Source of the DNA: Acidobacteriota bacterium
GTDB lineage: Bacteria; Acidobacteriota; Terriglobia; Terriglobales; Acidobacteriaceae
Assembly: GCA_021793595.1 (NCBI GenBank)
Contig: JAJYSL010000018.1
Span: 1-38,477, forward strand
Length of the DNA stretch: 38,477 bases
Direction of reading: 5' to 3'
This document shows, in pieces, positions 27,913 to 36,027 of the stretch (position 1 is its first letter; each line of letters starts with the position of its first letter). Position numbers and translations under genes: made by a program. Below the pieces are notes generated by a model. It ran no database searches, was not told the origin of the DNA, and was given only the letters and a program-made list of their open reading frames with translations.

Positions 27913-29541
27913 CTACTTTTGCGCCTGCGGACCGGCATTGCGAACCGAGACCGGAACATCAAACCTGACAAAATTTTCCTGGAATTTCTCTGACAGCATC
28001 GCCGCCTGCCGATCGTAAGCCTCGACGTCCTTCCACATGTTCCGAGGATTCAGAATGTCATACGGCACGCCTGGGTAAGAAGTTGGAATGCTCAGGCCAA
28101 ATGTGGGCTCAACGACAAATTCCACCTCCGCCAGTTGTTCGTCGAGCACGGCATGCACCATGGCGCGTGTGTGCGGCAGGCCAATTCGCTTGCCCACACC
28201 ATACGGTCCACCTGTCCAGCCGGTATTCACCAGCCAGCATTGCGCATTATGTCGTCGCAGACGTTCCCCCAGCATGGCGGCATACACCTTCGGAGGCAGC
28301 GGCATAAACGGGGCCCCAAAACACGTGGAGAACTCCGGCACCGGCTCGCTTCCCATCCCTGCTTCTGTCCCTGCCAACTTCGCCGTATAGCCGGACAGGA
28401 AGTGATACATCGCCTGCTCAGGCGTCAGCTTGGATATAGGAGGCAGAACCCCGAACGCGTCTGCAGTCAAAAACAAAATGTTCTTGGGATGACCGCCAAT
28501 ACTGGGGATCAAAGCGTTTTGGATATAGTCGATGGGATATGCGGCCCGGGTGTTCTCAGTAAATCGGATGTCGTGATAATCCGGCTCGCAGCTTTCCGGA
28601 TCGAGCACAACATTTTCCAGCACTGATCCAAATCGTATCGCGTGATAAATCTGCGGCTCCTTCTCCTTCGACAGGTCCACGCATTTTGCGTAACAGCCGC
28701 CTTCGAAGTTGAAAACTCCATTTGGACCCCAGCCATGCTCGTCATCGCCGATCAGCCGCCTATATGGATCGGCCGAGAGTGTGGTCTTTCCCGTACCCGA
28801 AAGCCCGAAAAACAGCGCCGTCACGCCATCCTCACCGACGTTGGCGGAGCAATGCATGGGGAACACGTCGCGCTGGGGCAATAGAAAATTCAGAACGCTG
28901 AAAATGCATTTCTTCATCTCGCCGGCATATTTTGTGCCGACAATCAATACTACTTTCCGCGTGAAGTCCAACAGGATCACAGTGGAAGAGCGGGTTCCGT
29001 CGCGCTCGGGAACAGCTTCAAAATCCGGCGCCGCGATCACCGTAAACTCCGGCACATGGGTTCTAAGCTCCTCCGGCGTCGGGCGCAGAAATAATTGATG
29101 CACAAACAGCGCCTGCCAGGCGTATTCAGAAATGATCTGGACCGGCATCTGGTAGCGGGGATCTGCGCCCGCGAACAGGTCTTGCACGTACACATCGCGC
29201 CTGGATAGATGGGCCATCACACGCTGATAGAGCGCGTCGAACCTTTCCGGCTCCAGCGGCTGGTTGACCATACCCCACTTGACGGTCGTGCGCGTGCGGT
29301 CATCCAGGATGATGAATCTATCCTTGGGAGAACGGCCAGTGCGCGGACCCGTATACGCCACCAGCGCGCCATTGGCGGCCAGTTTCGCTTCTCCGCGGGC
29401 CAGCGACACAGCCACCATTTGCGGCACAGAAAGATTGCGATGAACCTTACCCGGCGTTAGCTGGGAAAGGACAGATTCGTTGACAACTGCTTCCGCCGGT
29501 AGCATGCTTGCGTCGCTCCTGACATTGACTAAACCTTCCAT
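27913..29541 (-). CDS. pckA: Phosphoenolpyruvate carboxykinase (ATP)
   Basis: Converts oxaloacetate plus ATP to PEP, the entry step of gluconeogenesis; cytosolic. 542 residues, near the usual 530. Motifs: YTGPRTGRSPKDRF (63-76, oxaloacetate site), TKYAGEMKK (203-211, with the catalytic metal Lys), the P-loop GLSGTGKT (246-253), the kinase-2 loop LIGDDEHGWG (263-272), NFEGGCYAK, and ENTRAAYPI. All are intact. The ATG at 29541 is used; Met13 is an alternative. Upstream lie two inverted repeats (29552-29566 and 29638-29651) that could serve control by carbon source. With eno and zwf in the same window, this gives a cluster of central carbon genes without an obvious shared operon. Confidence 0.97.
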   Translation of the reverse strand: MEGLVNVRSDASMLPAEAVVNESVLSQLTPGKVHRNLSVPQMVAVSLARGEAKLAANGALVAYTGPRTGRSPKDRFIILDDRTRTTVKWGMVNQPLEPERFDALYQRVMAHLSRRDVYVQDLFAGADPRYQMPVQIISEYAWQALFVHQLFLRPTPEELRTHVPEFTVIAAPDFEAVPERDGTRSSTVILLDFTRKVVLIVGTKYAGEMKKCIFSVLNFLLPQRDVFPMHCSANVGEDGVTALFFGLSGTGKTTLSADPYRRLIGDDEHGWGPNGVFNFEGGCYAKCVDLSKEKEPQIYHAIRFGSVLENVVLDPESCEPDYHDIRFTENTRAAYPIDYIQNALIPSIGGHPKNILFLTADAFGVLPPISKLTPEQAMYHFLSGYTAKLAGTEAGMGSEPVPEFSTCFGAPFMPLPPKVYAAMLGERLRRHNAQCWLVNTGWTGGPYGVGKRIGLPHTRAMVHAVLDEQLAEVEFVVEPTFGLSIPTSYPGVPYDILNPRNMWKDVEAYDRQAAMLSEKFQENFVRFDVPVSVRNAGPQAQK

Positions 29542-29551
29542 TGTGCCATGG

Positions 29552-29566
29552 TTCCAGAATCTGGAA
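29552..29566 (-). promoter_or_regulatory. Inverted repeat just upstream of pckA
   Basis: TTCCAG-AAT-CTGGAA is a perfect 6+6 inverted repeat 10 bp before the pckA start codon. A second repeat, TGGAAA-TG-TTTCCA (29638-29651), lies about 85 bp further upstream and shares the GGAA/TTCC half-site. They may be operator sites or, for the proximal one, an RNA stem near the ribosome site. Confidence 0.35.
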
Positions 29567-29672
29567 AACTCGGCTGGAGGAGATAGGTCGAAGATTCCGA
29601 AGCCCCGTATGGCGCAGAACTACCCAGATTTTTGACATGGAAATGTTTCCAAGCCGACACAGGCGCAGTGTC

Positions 29673-30113
29673 TTAGCTCGCAGATAGGACAGGAAGTACA
29701 GGCAGATTGCGAGTGCTGCCAACTTCTTTCAAAACAATATCGAGGTGAGCCAGCACCTCGTCCACGGTCATCGTGTAGATTTCGCGGCCATTGTCGTAGC
29801 CGTTTTCGATTGCCTGCTTCAAATAATGCCCGGCAATCTGGGCCGCCAGATAATCCGTAATCACGTTGCCGCCCGACCGTTTGCGAAATTCCACCCAGGC
29901 CGGCAGCGGCATCGCAATCACCAGCGAGCGCCCGTTGACGATGAAGCGAACGTCCACCGCATCCGCATGGCGGGTAGCAATGGCGACAATGTTCCCCTTC
30001 CAGGTGCAATGCAGCTCTTCACCGGTCCAATGGTCTACAGCGCGGAAATCTTCATACATAACTAACAGCCTATCTGGCGAAAGGTTTCGGATCAAGTTGG
30101 GCGGTTCCTGCAT
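29673..30113 (-). CDS. Uncharacterised 146-residue cytosolic protein
   Basis: No signal peptide or membrane span. The sequence begins MQEPPNLIRNLSPDRLLVMY and contains a beta-rich middle (WKGNIVAIATRHADAVDVRFIVNGRSLVIAMPLPAWVEF) followed by helices (DYLAAQIAGHYLKQAIENGY and MTVDEVLAHLDIVLKE). Regular secondary-structure alternation and codon use support a real gene, but I do not recognise the family. The ribosome site is weak. It is divergent from the DksA-like gene (189 bp between starts) and lies 131 bp upstream of pckA on the same strand, so the two could share a transcript. Confidence 0.7.
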   Translation of the reverse strand: MQEPPNLIRNLSPDRLLVMYEDFRAVDHWTGEELHCTWKGNIVAIATRHADAVDVRFIVNGRSLVIAMPLPAWVEFRKRSGGNVITDYLAAQIAGHYLKQAIENGYDNGREIYTMTVDEVLAHLDIVLKEVGSTRNLPVLPVLSAS

Positions 30114-30230
30114 CTAAGCCAAAACCGAAGGAAATGCACGCGCACCGACGTGGCGACCCGGATTCTGGAAAAACCAGCTGGCTCTGCTGCGGCGGGGCAG
30201 ACGAGTTTTCCGAAAATAAAAAATATTCTC

Positions 30231-30265
30231 AACCATTCTCCGCGAATGCGCGTCAAACAATGGTT
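30231..30265. repeat. Inverted repeat in the divergent gap before the DksA-like gene
   Basis: AACCATT (30231-30237) and AATGGTT (30259-30265) are perfect 7-base arms 21 bp apart; the flanks continue the symmetry imperfectly (AATATTCTC on one side, AGTATTCTT on the other). Position about 40 bp before the ATG at 30303 suits an operator. No regulator can be named. Confidence 0.3.
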
Positions 30266-30302
30266 AGTATTCTTAGGAACAAAGAGACGGAGTTGACACG
30301 AA

Positions 30303-30698
30303 ATGGCACATAGCCCTAGCGCGAATCCACAGGATAAGCGGCAGTATTTTGAGCAGCGACTACGGCAGCGGCAGCAGGAACTGGAGCAGGCCGTTGCCAA
30401 CACGGTGGTACAAGCGCTTTCCAGCAATACTGATGACACGCGGGACGTCGCGGATCAGGCAGTCGCGGGATATCAAAAAGAGTTGCTGTTCTCCCAAGGC
30501 ACGGTACGAAGCACGCAATTGCGTCTGGTGCGACAGGCATTGGCGCGCCTTGCGGACGGAAGCTTCGGCGATTGCATCCGTTGCTACCAACCTATCGGCG
30601 CCAAACGCATCGAGGCTCTCCCCTGGACGCCGTATTGCATCAATTGCCAGGAATTGATCGAAAGAGGCGAGGCCGAACCGACTGCTTCCGTAGCCTGA
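30303..30698 (+). CDS. DksA/TraR-family zinc-finger protein
   Basis: 131 residues. An N-terminal coiled-coil (about 11-85; YFEQRLRQRQQELEQAVAN and STQLRLVRQALARLADGSF) leads to a four-cysteine zinc finger: Cys91-I-R-Cys94 and Cys112-I-N-Cys115, the DksA/TraR hallmark (GDCIRCYQPIGAKRIEALPW). Family members bind in the secondary channel of RNA polymerase and tune transcription with or without ppGpp. The tip of the coiled coil lacks the clear DxxDxA motif of classical DksA (the nearest acidic run is NTDDTRDVADQA), so it may be a DksA-like variant. GGAG lies about 10 bp before the ATG. Monocistronic by context. Confidence 0.88.
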   Translation: MAHSPSANPQDKRQYFEQRLRQRQQELEQAVANTVVQALSSNTDDTRDVADQAVAGYQKELLFSQGTVRSTQLRLVRQALARLADGSFGDCIRCYQPIGAKRIEALPWTPYCINCQELIERGEAEPTASVA

Positions 30699-30744
30699 AG
30701 AACCACCCCGACAATTCATAAATTTTAGGGCTGGAATGCTGGCT

Positions 30745-31332
30745 TCATTTCATCGCAGCCATGGTGGCGCGGAAGAGCGTTTCGAAATCCTTGCCGGCCG
30801 CCGGCTCGCGAGCGATTGCGGTCTCCACGCCTTTCTGCGCCGCTGCGCGCTGATACCCAAGATTCACCAAAGCGGAGAGAACATCTTCGGACACTGGTGT
30901 CGCAGCGCTCGTGCCACCTGCGGGCGCAAGCTCCTGCAGTTTGTCTTTCAACTCCAATACAATTCTTTCCGCAGTTTTCTTGCCGACCCCCGGAATGCGT
31001 GTCAGTGTGGCGTGATCCTGACCATGAATGGCGGCGATCAGGCGTTCGGGCGGCAAGCCGCTCAACACGGTGATGGCCAGTTTGGGACCGATTCCGCTGA
31101 TCGAAAGCAGCTTTTCGAAGAGACGCTTCTCGGTCGCAGTCGTGAATCCAAACAGCGCCAACGCGTCCTCGCGAACATGTGTGTACACGAGTAGGGCGAC
31201 TTCATTCCCTTCCCCCGGCAGCGCCGTGAAGGTTGGAATGCTGATCGTCACTTCATAGCCGACACCGCCGGCCTCAACCACCGCTGTTTGCGGAGTCTTG
31301 GAAAGAAGCCGTCCGCGCAAATGTGCAATCAT
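30745..31332 (-). CDS. ruvA: Holliday junction DNA helicase subunit RuvA
   Basis: DNA-binding subunit that grips the Holliday junction and loads RuvB for branch migration. 195 residues, normal length. Domain I is the OB fold (MIAHLRGRLLSKTPQTAVVE, GGVGYEVTIS, VYTHVREDALALFGF); domain II has two helix-hairpin-helix motifs (LLSISGIGPKLAITVLSG and LTRIPGVGKKTAERIVLEL); a flexible linker (PAGGTSAATPV) leads to domain III (DVLSALVNLGYQRAAAQKGVE), which contacts RuvB. ruvB and ruvC are not adjacent in this window. The gene is convergent with the DksA-like gene, 46 bp apart. Confidence 0.96.
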   Translation of the reverse strand: MIAHLRGRLLSKTPQTAVVEAGGVGYEVTISIPTFTALPGEGNEVALLVYTHVREDALALFGFTTATEKRLFEKLLSISGIGPKLAITVLSGLPPERLIAAIHGQDHATLTRIPGVGKKTAERIVLELKDKLQELAPAGGTSAATPVSEDVLSALVNLGYQRAAAQKGVETAIAREPAAGKDFETLFRATMAAMK

Positions 31333-31448
31333 GCGCCGATTCTATCGTGTGGAACGGATCTGCGACGCCTGTGGCCGCTCCAGAAATCGAGGCAGTCCGT
31401 ATTTACCTGAAAAAATGCGACGCAGCCAAGCCGTGGAGAATAACAATT

Positions 31449-32321
31449 CTAGCGGTTGCGGCGGTAGTGAATGGAGAACTCGTGGGCTGCCGATGGCGGA
31501 AACAGCTTGGCGACGTGGCGGAGCCGCTCTGCCAGGGCCGGAGCCGCAAGCAGAGGATATTCGCGTTCGCGCAGCTCGCTATAGTCAAAATCGACGGTCA
31601 GCGACAGCAGATAAATCGCGATCGCATCAGAAAATGCCGCTTCAAGGTATTGCATACGCGCTTTTTCATCGACCGCGCGATGTTCGAGCCCTGCCTCCAA
31701 CGCTGGTTTGGCCGTCCAAGACTTCGGCCGCCGCCGTTTTGTTTCCAGTGCGCCAGTCTGCATTGCATTGGAACCAAGCGCTTTCAATCTCTGCTCCCAG
31801 GCATCCTGGCTGGTTTCACCGCGAACATTGGCTTCAGCCTGCGACCACACCAGATGCATAAAGCTTTCCGGAACACCAACGGCATCGACGAAATGGTGAC
31901 CGGCGTTGATGTAGAACTCGAAGGAAAGGGCGAAGCGGTCCTGCATCAGCCGTGTCGAAATAAAAATGCAATCCGCACCATCCACCTTGGCGTTGCGATG
32001 ACAGATCGCTACGTCGCTCAGCTCCGTAGAGAAGTCCGCTGCAATCATCAGCTTGCTCGGATCAATTTCGAAGAAAGCCGGGTCGTTCATCTCGCTCGCA
32101 AATGATTCCCCCAACGTCAACGGCACAAAATAATAGCGCTTGGGATGGAGAGCTGCCGCGATTGAAGGCGGCACCGCTTCTACCATCCGCTGTAAATCCG
32201 CGTCAGCAAGCTGCGTATCTCCGAAGCTTCCATAATGGATGCCATTGGAGGCTTGCTCCATGGGCACCGACCGCGCCACTTCTATGGCGGCCTTGACTTC
32301 GATCTGGGCGATTTCCGGCAT
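31449..32321 (-). CDS. Uncharacterised 290-residue protein
   Basis: Family not recognised. From the chosen ATG (MPEIAQIEVKAAIEVARSV) the protein has no signal peptide or span. It contains IHYGSFGDTQLADADLQRMVE, a segment HPKRYYFVPLTLGESFASEM, FALSFEFYINAGHHFVDAVG, and a C-terminal helical part with AERLRHVAKLFPPSAAHEFSIHYRRN. The frame extends to a TTG at 32366, but the extra 15 residues are not protein-like, so 32321 is preferred even though no strong ribosome site is visible. It is 116 bp upstream of ruvA on the same strand. Codon use is normal for the window, which supports a real gene. Confidence 0.65.
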   Translation of the reverse strand: MPEIAQIEVKAAIEVARSVPMEQASNGIHYGSFGDTQLADADLQRMVEAVPPSIAAALHPKRYYFVPLTLGESFASEMNDPAFFEIDPSKLMIAADFSTELSDVAICHRNAKVDGADCIFISTRLMQDRFALSFEFYINAGHHFVDAVGVPESFMHLVWSQAEANVRGETSQDAWEQRLKALGSNAMQTGALETKRRRPKSWTAKPALEAGLEHRAVDEKARMQYLEAAFSDAIAIYLLSLTVDFDYSELREREYPLLAAPALAERLRHVAKLFPPSAAHEFSIHYRRNR

Positions 32322-32323
32322 GA

Positions 32324-32557
32324 AGCTGTATTCTAGAGCAGTTCGACAGAACCTGGTACTCGGCAAACCATCGCCTGGCCGCGTTGCGCGTTCAATGGCG
32401 GGCGGAAAAGCTCGTCGCCGAAGGTGCCCACTCGGAACGGCTCCACTGGAGTGCAGCGGCTGTAGCGATCGCCAAGGAATTCAACAATGACAAATGTGCA
32501 AAATATCGCAGCCAATCCTTCCTCCGACCCAAGGAATCAAGAAGTCACGATTTTTAA
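32324..32557 (+). other. Coding-like open stretch without a start codon
   Basis: A plus-strand frame open from 32324 to the TAA at 32555-32557 reads LEQFDRTWYSANHRLAALRV, then QWRAEKLVAEGAHSERLHWS and AAAVAIAKEFNND, an amphipathic, protein-like helix-rich sequence. There is no ATG or GTG near its beginning, and a TGA lies just upstream at 32321-32323. It covers what would otherwise be the divergent gap, and overlaps the first codons of the next gene in another frame. It may be a remnant C-terminus of a lost gene or chance. Confidence 0.3.
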
Positions 32558-32813
32558 AATCCCGATTGGAAAATTGGGCCTGCTTAGCAGTCTTTTGATG
32601 GGCGGAGCGTGCGGATTTATCGTCTTCTTCGTAACATTTTTTCTCGCCATCGTCGGCATGATGATCTATGACGCGGCCACGCACACCTCCATGCTGAACC
32701 TTGACATCAGCTATCGCTACATCGCCGCACCCGTCGGCCTGTTCGCCATGGCAATCAGCCTTGCCTATTTGCTCACCGTATGGGTCCGGCGAAAAATATC
32801 GGGCGCGGAGTGA
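32487..32813 (+). CDS. Small two-span membrane protein
   Basis: 108 residues, unknown family. A polar N-terminus (1-28) is followed by two hydrophobic segments (about 30-60, LGLLSSLLMGGACGFIVFFVTFFLAIVGMMI split over the span, and 77-97, AAPVGLFAMAISLAYLLTVWV), ending in a short basic tail RRKISGAE. The ATG has AAGGA about 8 bp upstream. It lies 27 bp before the Kdo hydroxylase gene on the same strand and is probably co-transcribed, so a role in the envelope is possible but unproven. Confidence 0.7.
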   Translation: MTNVQNIAANPSSDPRNQEVTIFKIPIGKLGLLSSLLMGGACGFIVFFVTFFLAIVGMMIYDAATHTSMLNLDISYRYIAAPVGLFAMAISLAYLLTVWVRRKISGAE

Positions 32814-32840
32814 CGACGCGCTCCTGATCGAGCCTCGACT

Positions 32841-33770
32841 ATGGGCATGGTGACCATTCCGCCGGAAGCATGCTTGCCGCAATCGCACGAGCCTTCTGCG
32901 GAGCAGGCGAACGCCTGGTGCCGAAAGCTGGAAGAAGGCAACATCCTTTTCTTTCCGAAAACGCCGATTGCATTGGCGGATGGCGATTTGCGCTTTTTGC
33001 TGACCCTGCAACAAACCAGTAGCGGGCTACACAAGAATCTCGCCTACAAGCCCCTACGCGATGAAGTTTCCGGCGCGGATATGAAAGGGGCCGATGCCGC
33101 CGCCGGTGAACGCCTGCATCGCATTCTGCGTGAGTATTCTCATCGCGTCACAGAATTTCTCGAGTCATTCCTGTCCCCCTATCAGTCTCGCTGGCAGTTG
33201 GATTACGGTAGTTTCCGCCCGCAGGAAGAACAGGGGCGCGATCTGCCGCTACGGCGGCGCAATGACCTGATGCATACCGACGCTTTCCCAACCCGTCCCA
33301 CGCACGGCGCGCGCATACTGCGGTTCTTCAACAATCTTCATCCCAGCAAAACACGCGACTGGATTACCGGCGAGCCATTCGGCGATCTGGTACCACAGTT
33401 TGCGCCGCAACAGATTGCCTTACCGCGCGAACAGAGCACCCTGACGCGCGTGACGATGGCCGCCGCGTGCAATCTCGGCCTTGGGCGAGTGTTGCCCGCT
33501 TTGAAACGCTCTCCATATGACGACTTCATGATGCGCTTTCACAATTTCCTGAAGGAAAATGCGACCTACCAGGCGCAAGGCAAGCGCGAGGCGTGGTCCT
33601 TTCCACCGGGCTCCAGTTGGATGGTTTATACCGATATGGTGCCGCACGCCGTCCTGGCCGGTCAGTATGCGCTGGAGCAGACCTATCTGGTCTCGCCGGA
33701 AGCCATGGTTGCCCCGGAATATGCGCCACTGAACGTGCTTCAGACACTGACAGGCCAGCAGTTGGTTTAG
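32841..33770 (+). CDS. kdoO: Kdo 3-hydroxylase (Fe(II)/2-oxoglutarate dioxygenase)
   Basis: Family PF11004, known from Burkholderia and Yersinia, hydroxylates the outer Kdo of lipid A-core to form Ko, using Fe(II), O2 and 2-oxoglutarate. 309 residues, normal length. The N-terminus has the family's EEGNILFFPKTPIAL; the iron site is His145-T-Asp147 in LMHTDAFPTRPTHGARILRFFNN, with the distal His269 in TDMVPHAVLAGQYALEQTYLV. WSFPPGSSWMVYTDMV is also family-typical. Acts on the inner-membrane face or periplasm-bound LPS precursor. Presence implies a Kdo-containing, Ko-modified LPS. The small membrane gene precedes it by 27 bp. Assigned from recollection of family motifs, fairly sure. Confidence 0.85.
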   Translation: MGMVTIPPEACLPQSHEPSAEQANAWCRKLEEGNILFFPKTPIALADGDLRFLLTLQQTSSGLHKNLAYKPLRDEVSGADMKGADAAAGERLHRILREYSHRVTEFLESFLSPYQSRWQLDYGSFRPQEEQGRDLPLRRRNDLMHTDAFPTRPTHGARILRFFNNLHPSKTRDWITGEPFGDLVPQFAPQQIALPREQSTLTRVTMAAACNLGLGRVLPALKRSPYDDFMMRFHNFLKENATYQAQGKREAWSFPPGSSWMVYTDMVPHAVLAGQYALEQTYLVSPEAMVAPEYAPLNVLQTLTGQQLV

Positions 33771-33895
33771 GGTCTGACCTTCTCCGCCCAACCCCGCGAT
33801 CTGGTTCTTTCCTACAAGTGACGAAAAATACAGGCGGGAAAATTTCTCTGGTCTGCTATGCTTGCGCTCGTTATTCCTTCTGGAGGGAAAGACCA

Positions 33896-35725
33896 GTGAA
33901 GCAGAACCATCCTTTTCGAGCCGCCGTTGCGGTGCTGGCGTTTGCATCATCGGTGACGCTGGGAGCATTCGCACAGAAACATCACCCAAAAGTAAAGAGC
34001 GCTGCTGCCGCACCGACCGCTACGGCAGCAGCGGAAGTACAGCCGGCGCAGGAGACGATCGACCTGGGCATGTATCAGCGCATTATGGATGAGGGCTTCA
34101 ATCACTCCCATGTGATGGACTACGCCAGCGCCCTGGATGACGATATTGGCCCGCGGCTCACGGGCTCCCCCAACTTGGCGAAGGCGAATGAGTGGACCAG
34201 GCACCAGCTGGCCGCGATGGGATGCGTCAACGCACATTTGGAGTCGTGGGGTGACTTCGGCATGGGCTGGCAGCAGCTGAATACCTGGGTGCGCATGGTC
34301 TCGCCGGACCCTGCGGTCTTTATTGCGCAGGCCACGCCATGGTCTCCATCGACAAACGGACCCATGACCGGCAGTGTTGTGCACGTCAATGTTCAGGAAG
34401 AAAAAGATCTCGATCAGTATAAGGGCAAGCTGGCGGGCAAGATCGTTCTGCTAGGCGATATGCGTCCAGTGCCGCCGGTCGACAAGCCCTTGTGGACGCG
34501 CTACACCGACGCGCAGCTGGAGGCGATGACCAGCTATCCGCCAGCCGGTGGCGGTATCCCTCCAAATTTGAAGAAGCGCCTGCAGGCCTATCTCAAGCGG
34601 CGCGAGCTAATGGCAAAGCTGATGCAATTTCTGGCCGAGGAACACGTCGCCGCGATCATCGTCCCCAGCCGCGACGGTGCGGACGGCGGCGGCTCGGGCG
34701 GTACGTTTTTCGATGACAACGGCGCCTCGCTTGGTCCTGAACCCTACAAAGCGGACCATCGCATCAAGATCCCCACCGTGGTCATGGCAATCGAGAACTA
34801 CGGACGCATGTTCCGGCTCTTGGAAGCCAACGTTCCCGTGACCGTGCAGATGGATGTCGAAACCAAATTCACTGGCGACAACGAGCAGGGCTACAACACC
34901 ATCGCGGAAATTCCAGGAACCGATCCGCAGTTGAAAGACCAGGTCGTCATGGTCGGCGGCCATCTGGATAGCTGGATCGCTGGTACCGGCGCGACCGACA
35001 ACGGAGCGGGTACAGTGGTGGCGATGGAAGTGATGCGCATCTTGAACGCCTTGCATGTTCAGCCGCGTCGCACCATCCGCGTCGCGCTATGGAGCGGCGA
35101 GGAACAGGGCATCTTCGGTTCGCGCGGCTACGTCAAGAACCATTTCGGCAGCTATCCGGTTTCAACTGCACCGGACCAGATGAAGTTGCCAGAGTGGCTG
35201 CGCAAGCCTGCCGGCCCACTGACTATTCTGCCGGAGCAGAAGCTGATTTCCGGATATTTCAACGTGGATAACGGCTCGGGAAAAATTCGCGGCGTATACC
35301 TGCAAGGCAACGCTGCGGTCGCGCCGATCTTTGCCGCCTGGATTGCTCCGCTAAAGAACCTTGGCGTAACCACGCTGACCATGCGCAACACCGGCGGCAC
35401 GGACCATCTGTCCTTCGATGCGGTGGGAATTCCTGGATTTCAGTTCATTCAGGACCCGCTGGATTACGAGACGCGCACCCATCACTCCAACATGGATGTG
35501 TATGAAGAGCTTTCACCCAGCGACTTGAAGCAGGCGGCTGTGGTGGAGGCGATTTTTGTCTACAACACGGCCATGCGCGACCAGATGCTGCCCCGCAAAC
35601 CGCTGCCCGTGCCCAAGCCGATGTTCGACTTCAGCACACCCAAGCCGTTGCCGGGGGTCTTCCCTGACGCGGTTGCGCAACCAGCCCCGAAGCCGGCACC
35701 GGCACCAGCACCGGAAAAGAAATAA
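33896..35725 (+). CDS. Secreted M28-family metallopeptidase with PA-type insert
   Basis: 609 residues from a GTG start. Signal peptide RAAVAVLAFASSVTLGAFAQ, a linker, an N-terminal domain, a PA-like insert (about 155-330, GKLAGKIVLLGD ... VAAIIVPSRDG), then the M28 peptidase core. Zinc ligands are His356 (GGHLDSW), bridging Asp368 (TDNGAG), Glu403 after catalytic Glu402 (SGEEQG), Asp458 (NVDNGSG) and His530 (RTHHSNMD). This matches secreted amino- or carboxypeptidases of the glutamate carboxypeptidase type. The C-terminus is Pro/Ala/Lys-rich. The GTG at 33896 has GGAGGG eight bases upstream; the longer open frame from 33593 overlaps kdoO antisense to nothing and is rejected. Likely monocistronic, feeding peptides from extracellular protein. 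Confidence 0.93.
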   Translation: MKQNHPFRAAVAVLAFASSVTLGAFAQKHHPKVKSAAAAPTATAAAEVQPAQETIDLGMYQRIMDEGFNHSHVMDYASALDDDIGPRLTGSPNLAKANEWTRHQLAAMGCVNAHLESWGDFGMGWQQLNTWVRMVSPDPAVFIAQATPWSPSTNGPMTGSVVHVNVQEEKDLDQYKGKLAGKIVLLGDMRPVPPVDKPLWTRYTDAQLEAMTSYPPAGGGIPPNLKKRLQAYLKRRELMAKLMQFLAEEHVAAIIVPSRDGADGGGSGGTFFDDNGASLGPEPYKADHRIKIPTVVMAIENYGRMFRLLEANVPVTVQMDVETKFTGDNEQGYNTIAEIPGTDPQLKDQVVMVGGHLDSWIAGTGATDNGAGTVVAMEVMRILNALHVQPRRTIRVALWSGEEQGIFGSRGYVKNHFGSYPVSTAPDQMKLPEWLRKPAGPLTILPEQKLISGYFNVDNGSGKIRGVYLQGNAAVAPIFAAWIAPLKNLGVTTLTMRNTGGTDHLSFDAVGIPGFQFIQDPLDYETRTHHSNMDVYEELSPSDLKQAAVVEAIFVYNTAMRDQMLPRKPLPVPKPMFDFSTPKPLPGVFPDAVAQPAPKPAPAPAPEKK

Positions 35726-36027
35726 TCGCAAAACAGATCGCCACGAAGAGGCCGCTGAGTACATTTCGGCGGCCTAGTGGCAGGTGACGCAGTAACAATC
35801 ACTCCCTAGTCGATAGCCGTTTCGCGAGATTCGGCTTTCGACTGTCAGTCGTTACTTTTGCCTACCAGCTGCTTAAAGAAATTTAAGCCTGTTTTGCATG
35901 GATCTCTCGCCTTCGGATTCGCGATGATGGCAATCCTGCGATTTTGCGCTGCGCTGTCGTTTACAGATACCTTAAGAGAGGCAATTCGACCGGACAGCCG
36001 ATCCACCGCGGGGGTATTGCATCAACC
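35726..36027. other. Intergenic region with stem-loop
   Basis: 302 bp between the M28 peptidase and the sugar transporter. A 12-pair stem-loop lies at 35740-35781: GCCAC/GTGGC outside and AGGCCGC/GCGGCCT inside with a 13-base loop. No T tract follows, so it is not a classic terminator. The rest presumably holds the transporter promoter; no gene is supported. Confidence 0.5.

Noticed and set aside
33593..33895. N-terminal extension of the M28 peptidase into kdoO
   Set aside because: A GTG with GGAGGG at 8 bp and a signal peptide starts at 33896; the extension is out of frame with kdoO and not conserved-looking.
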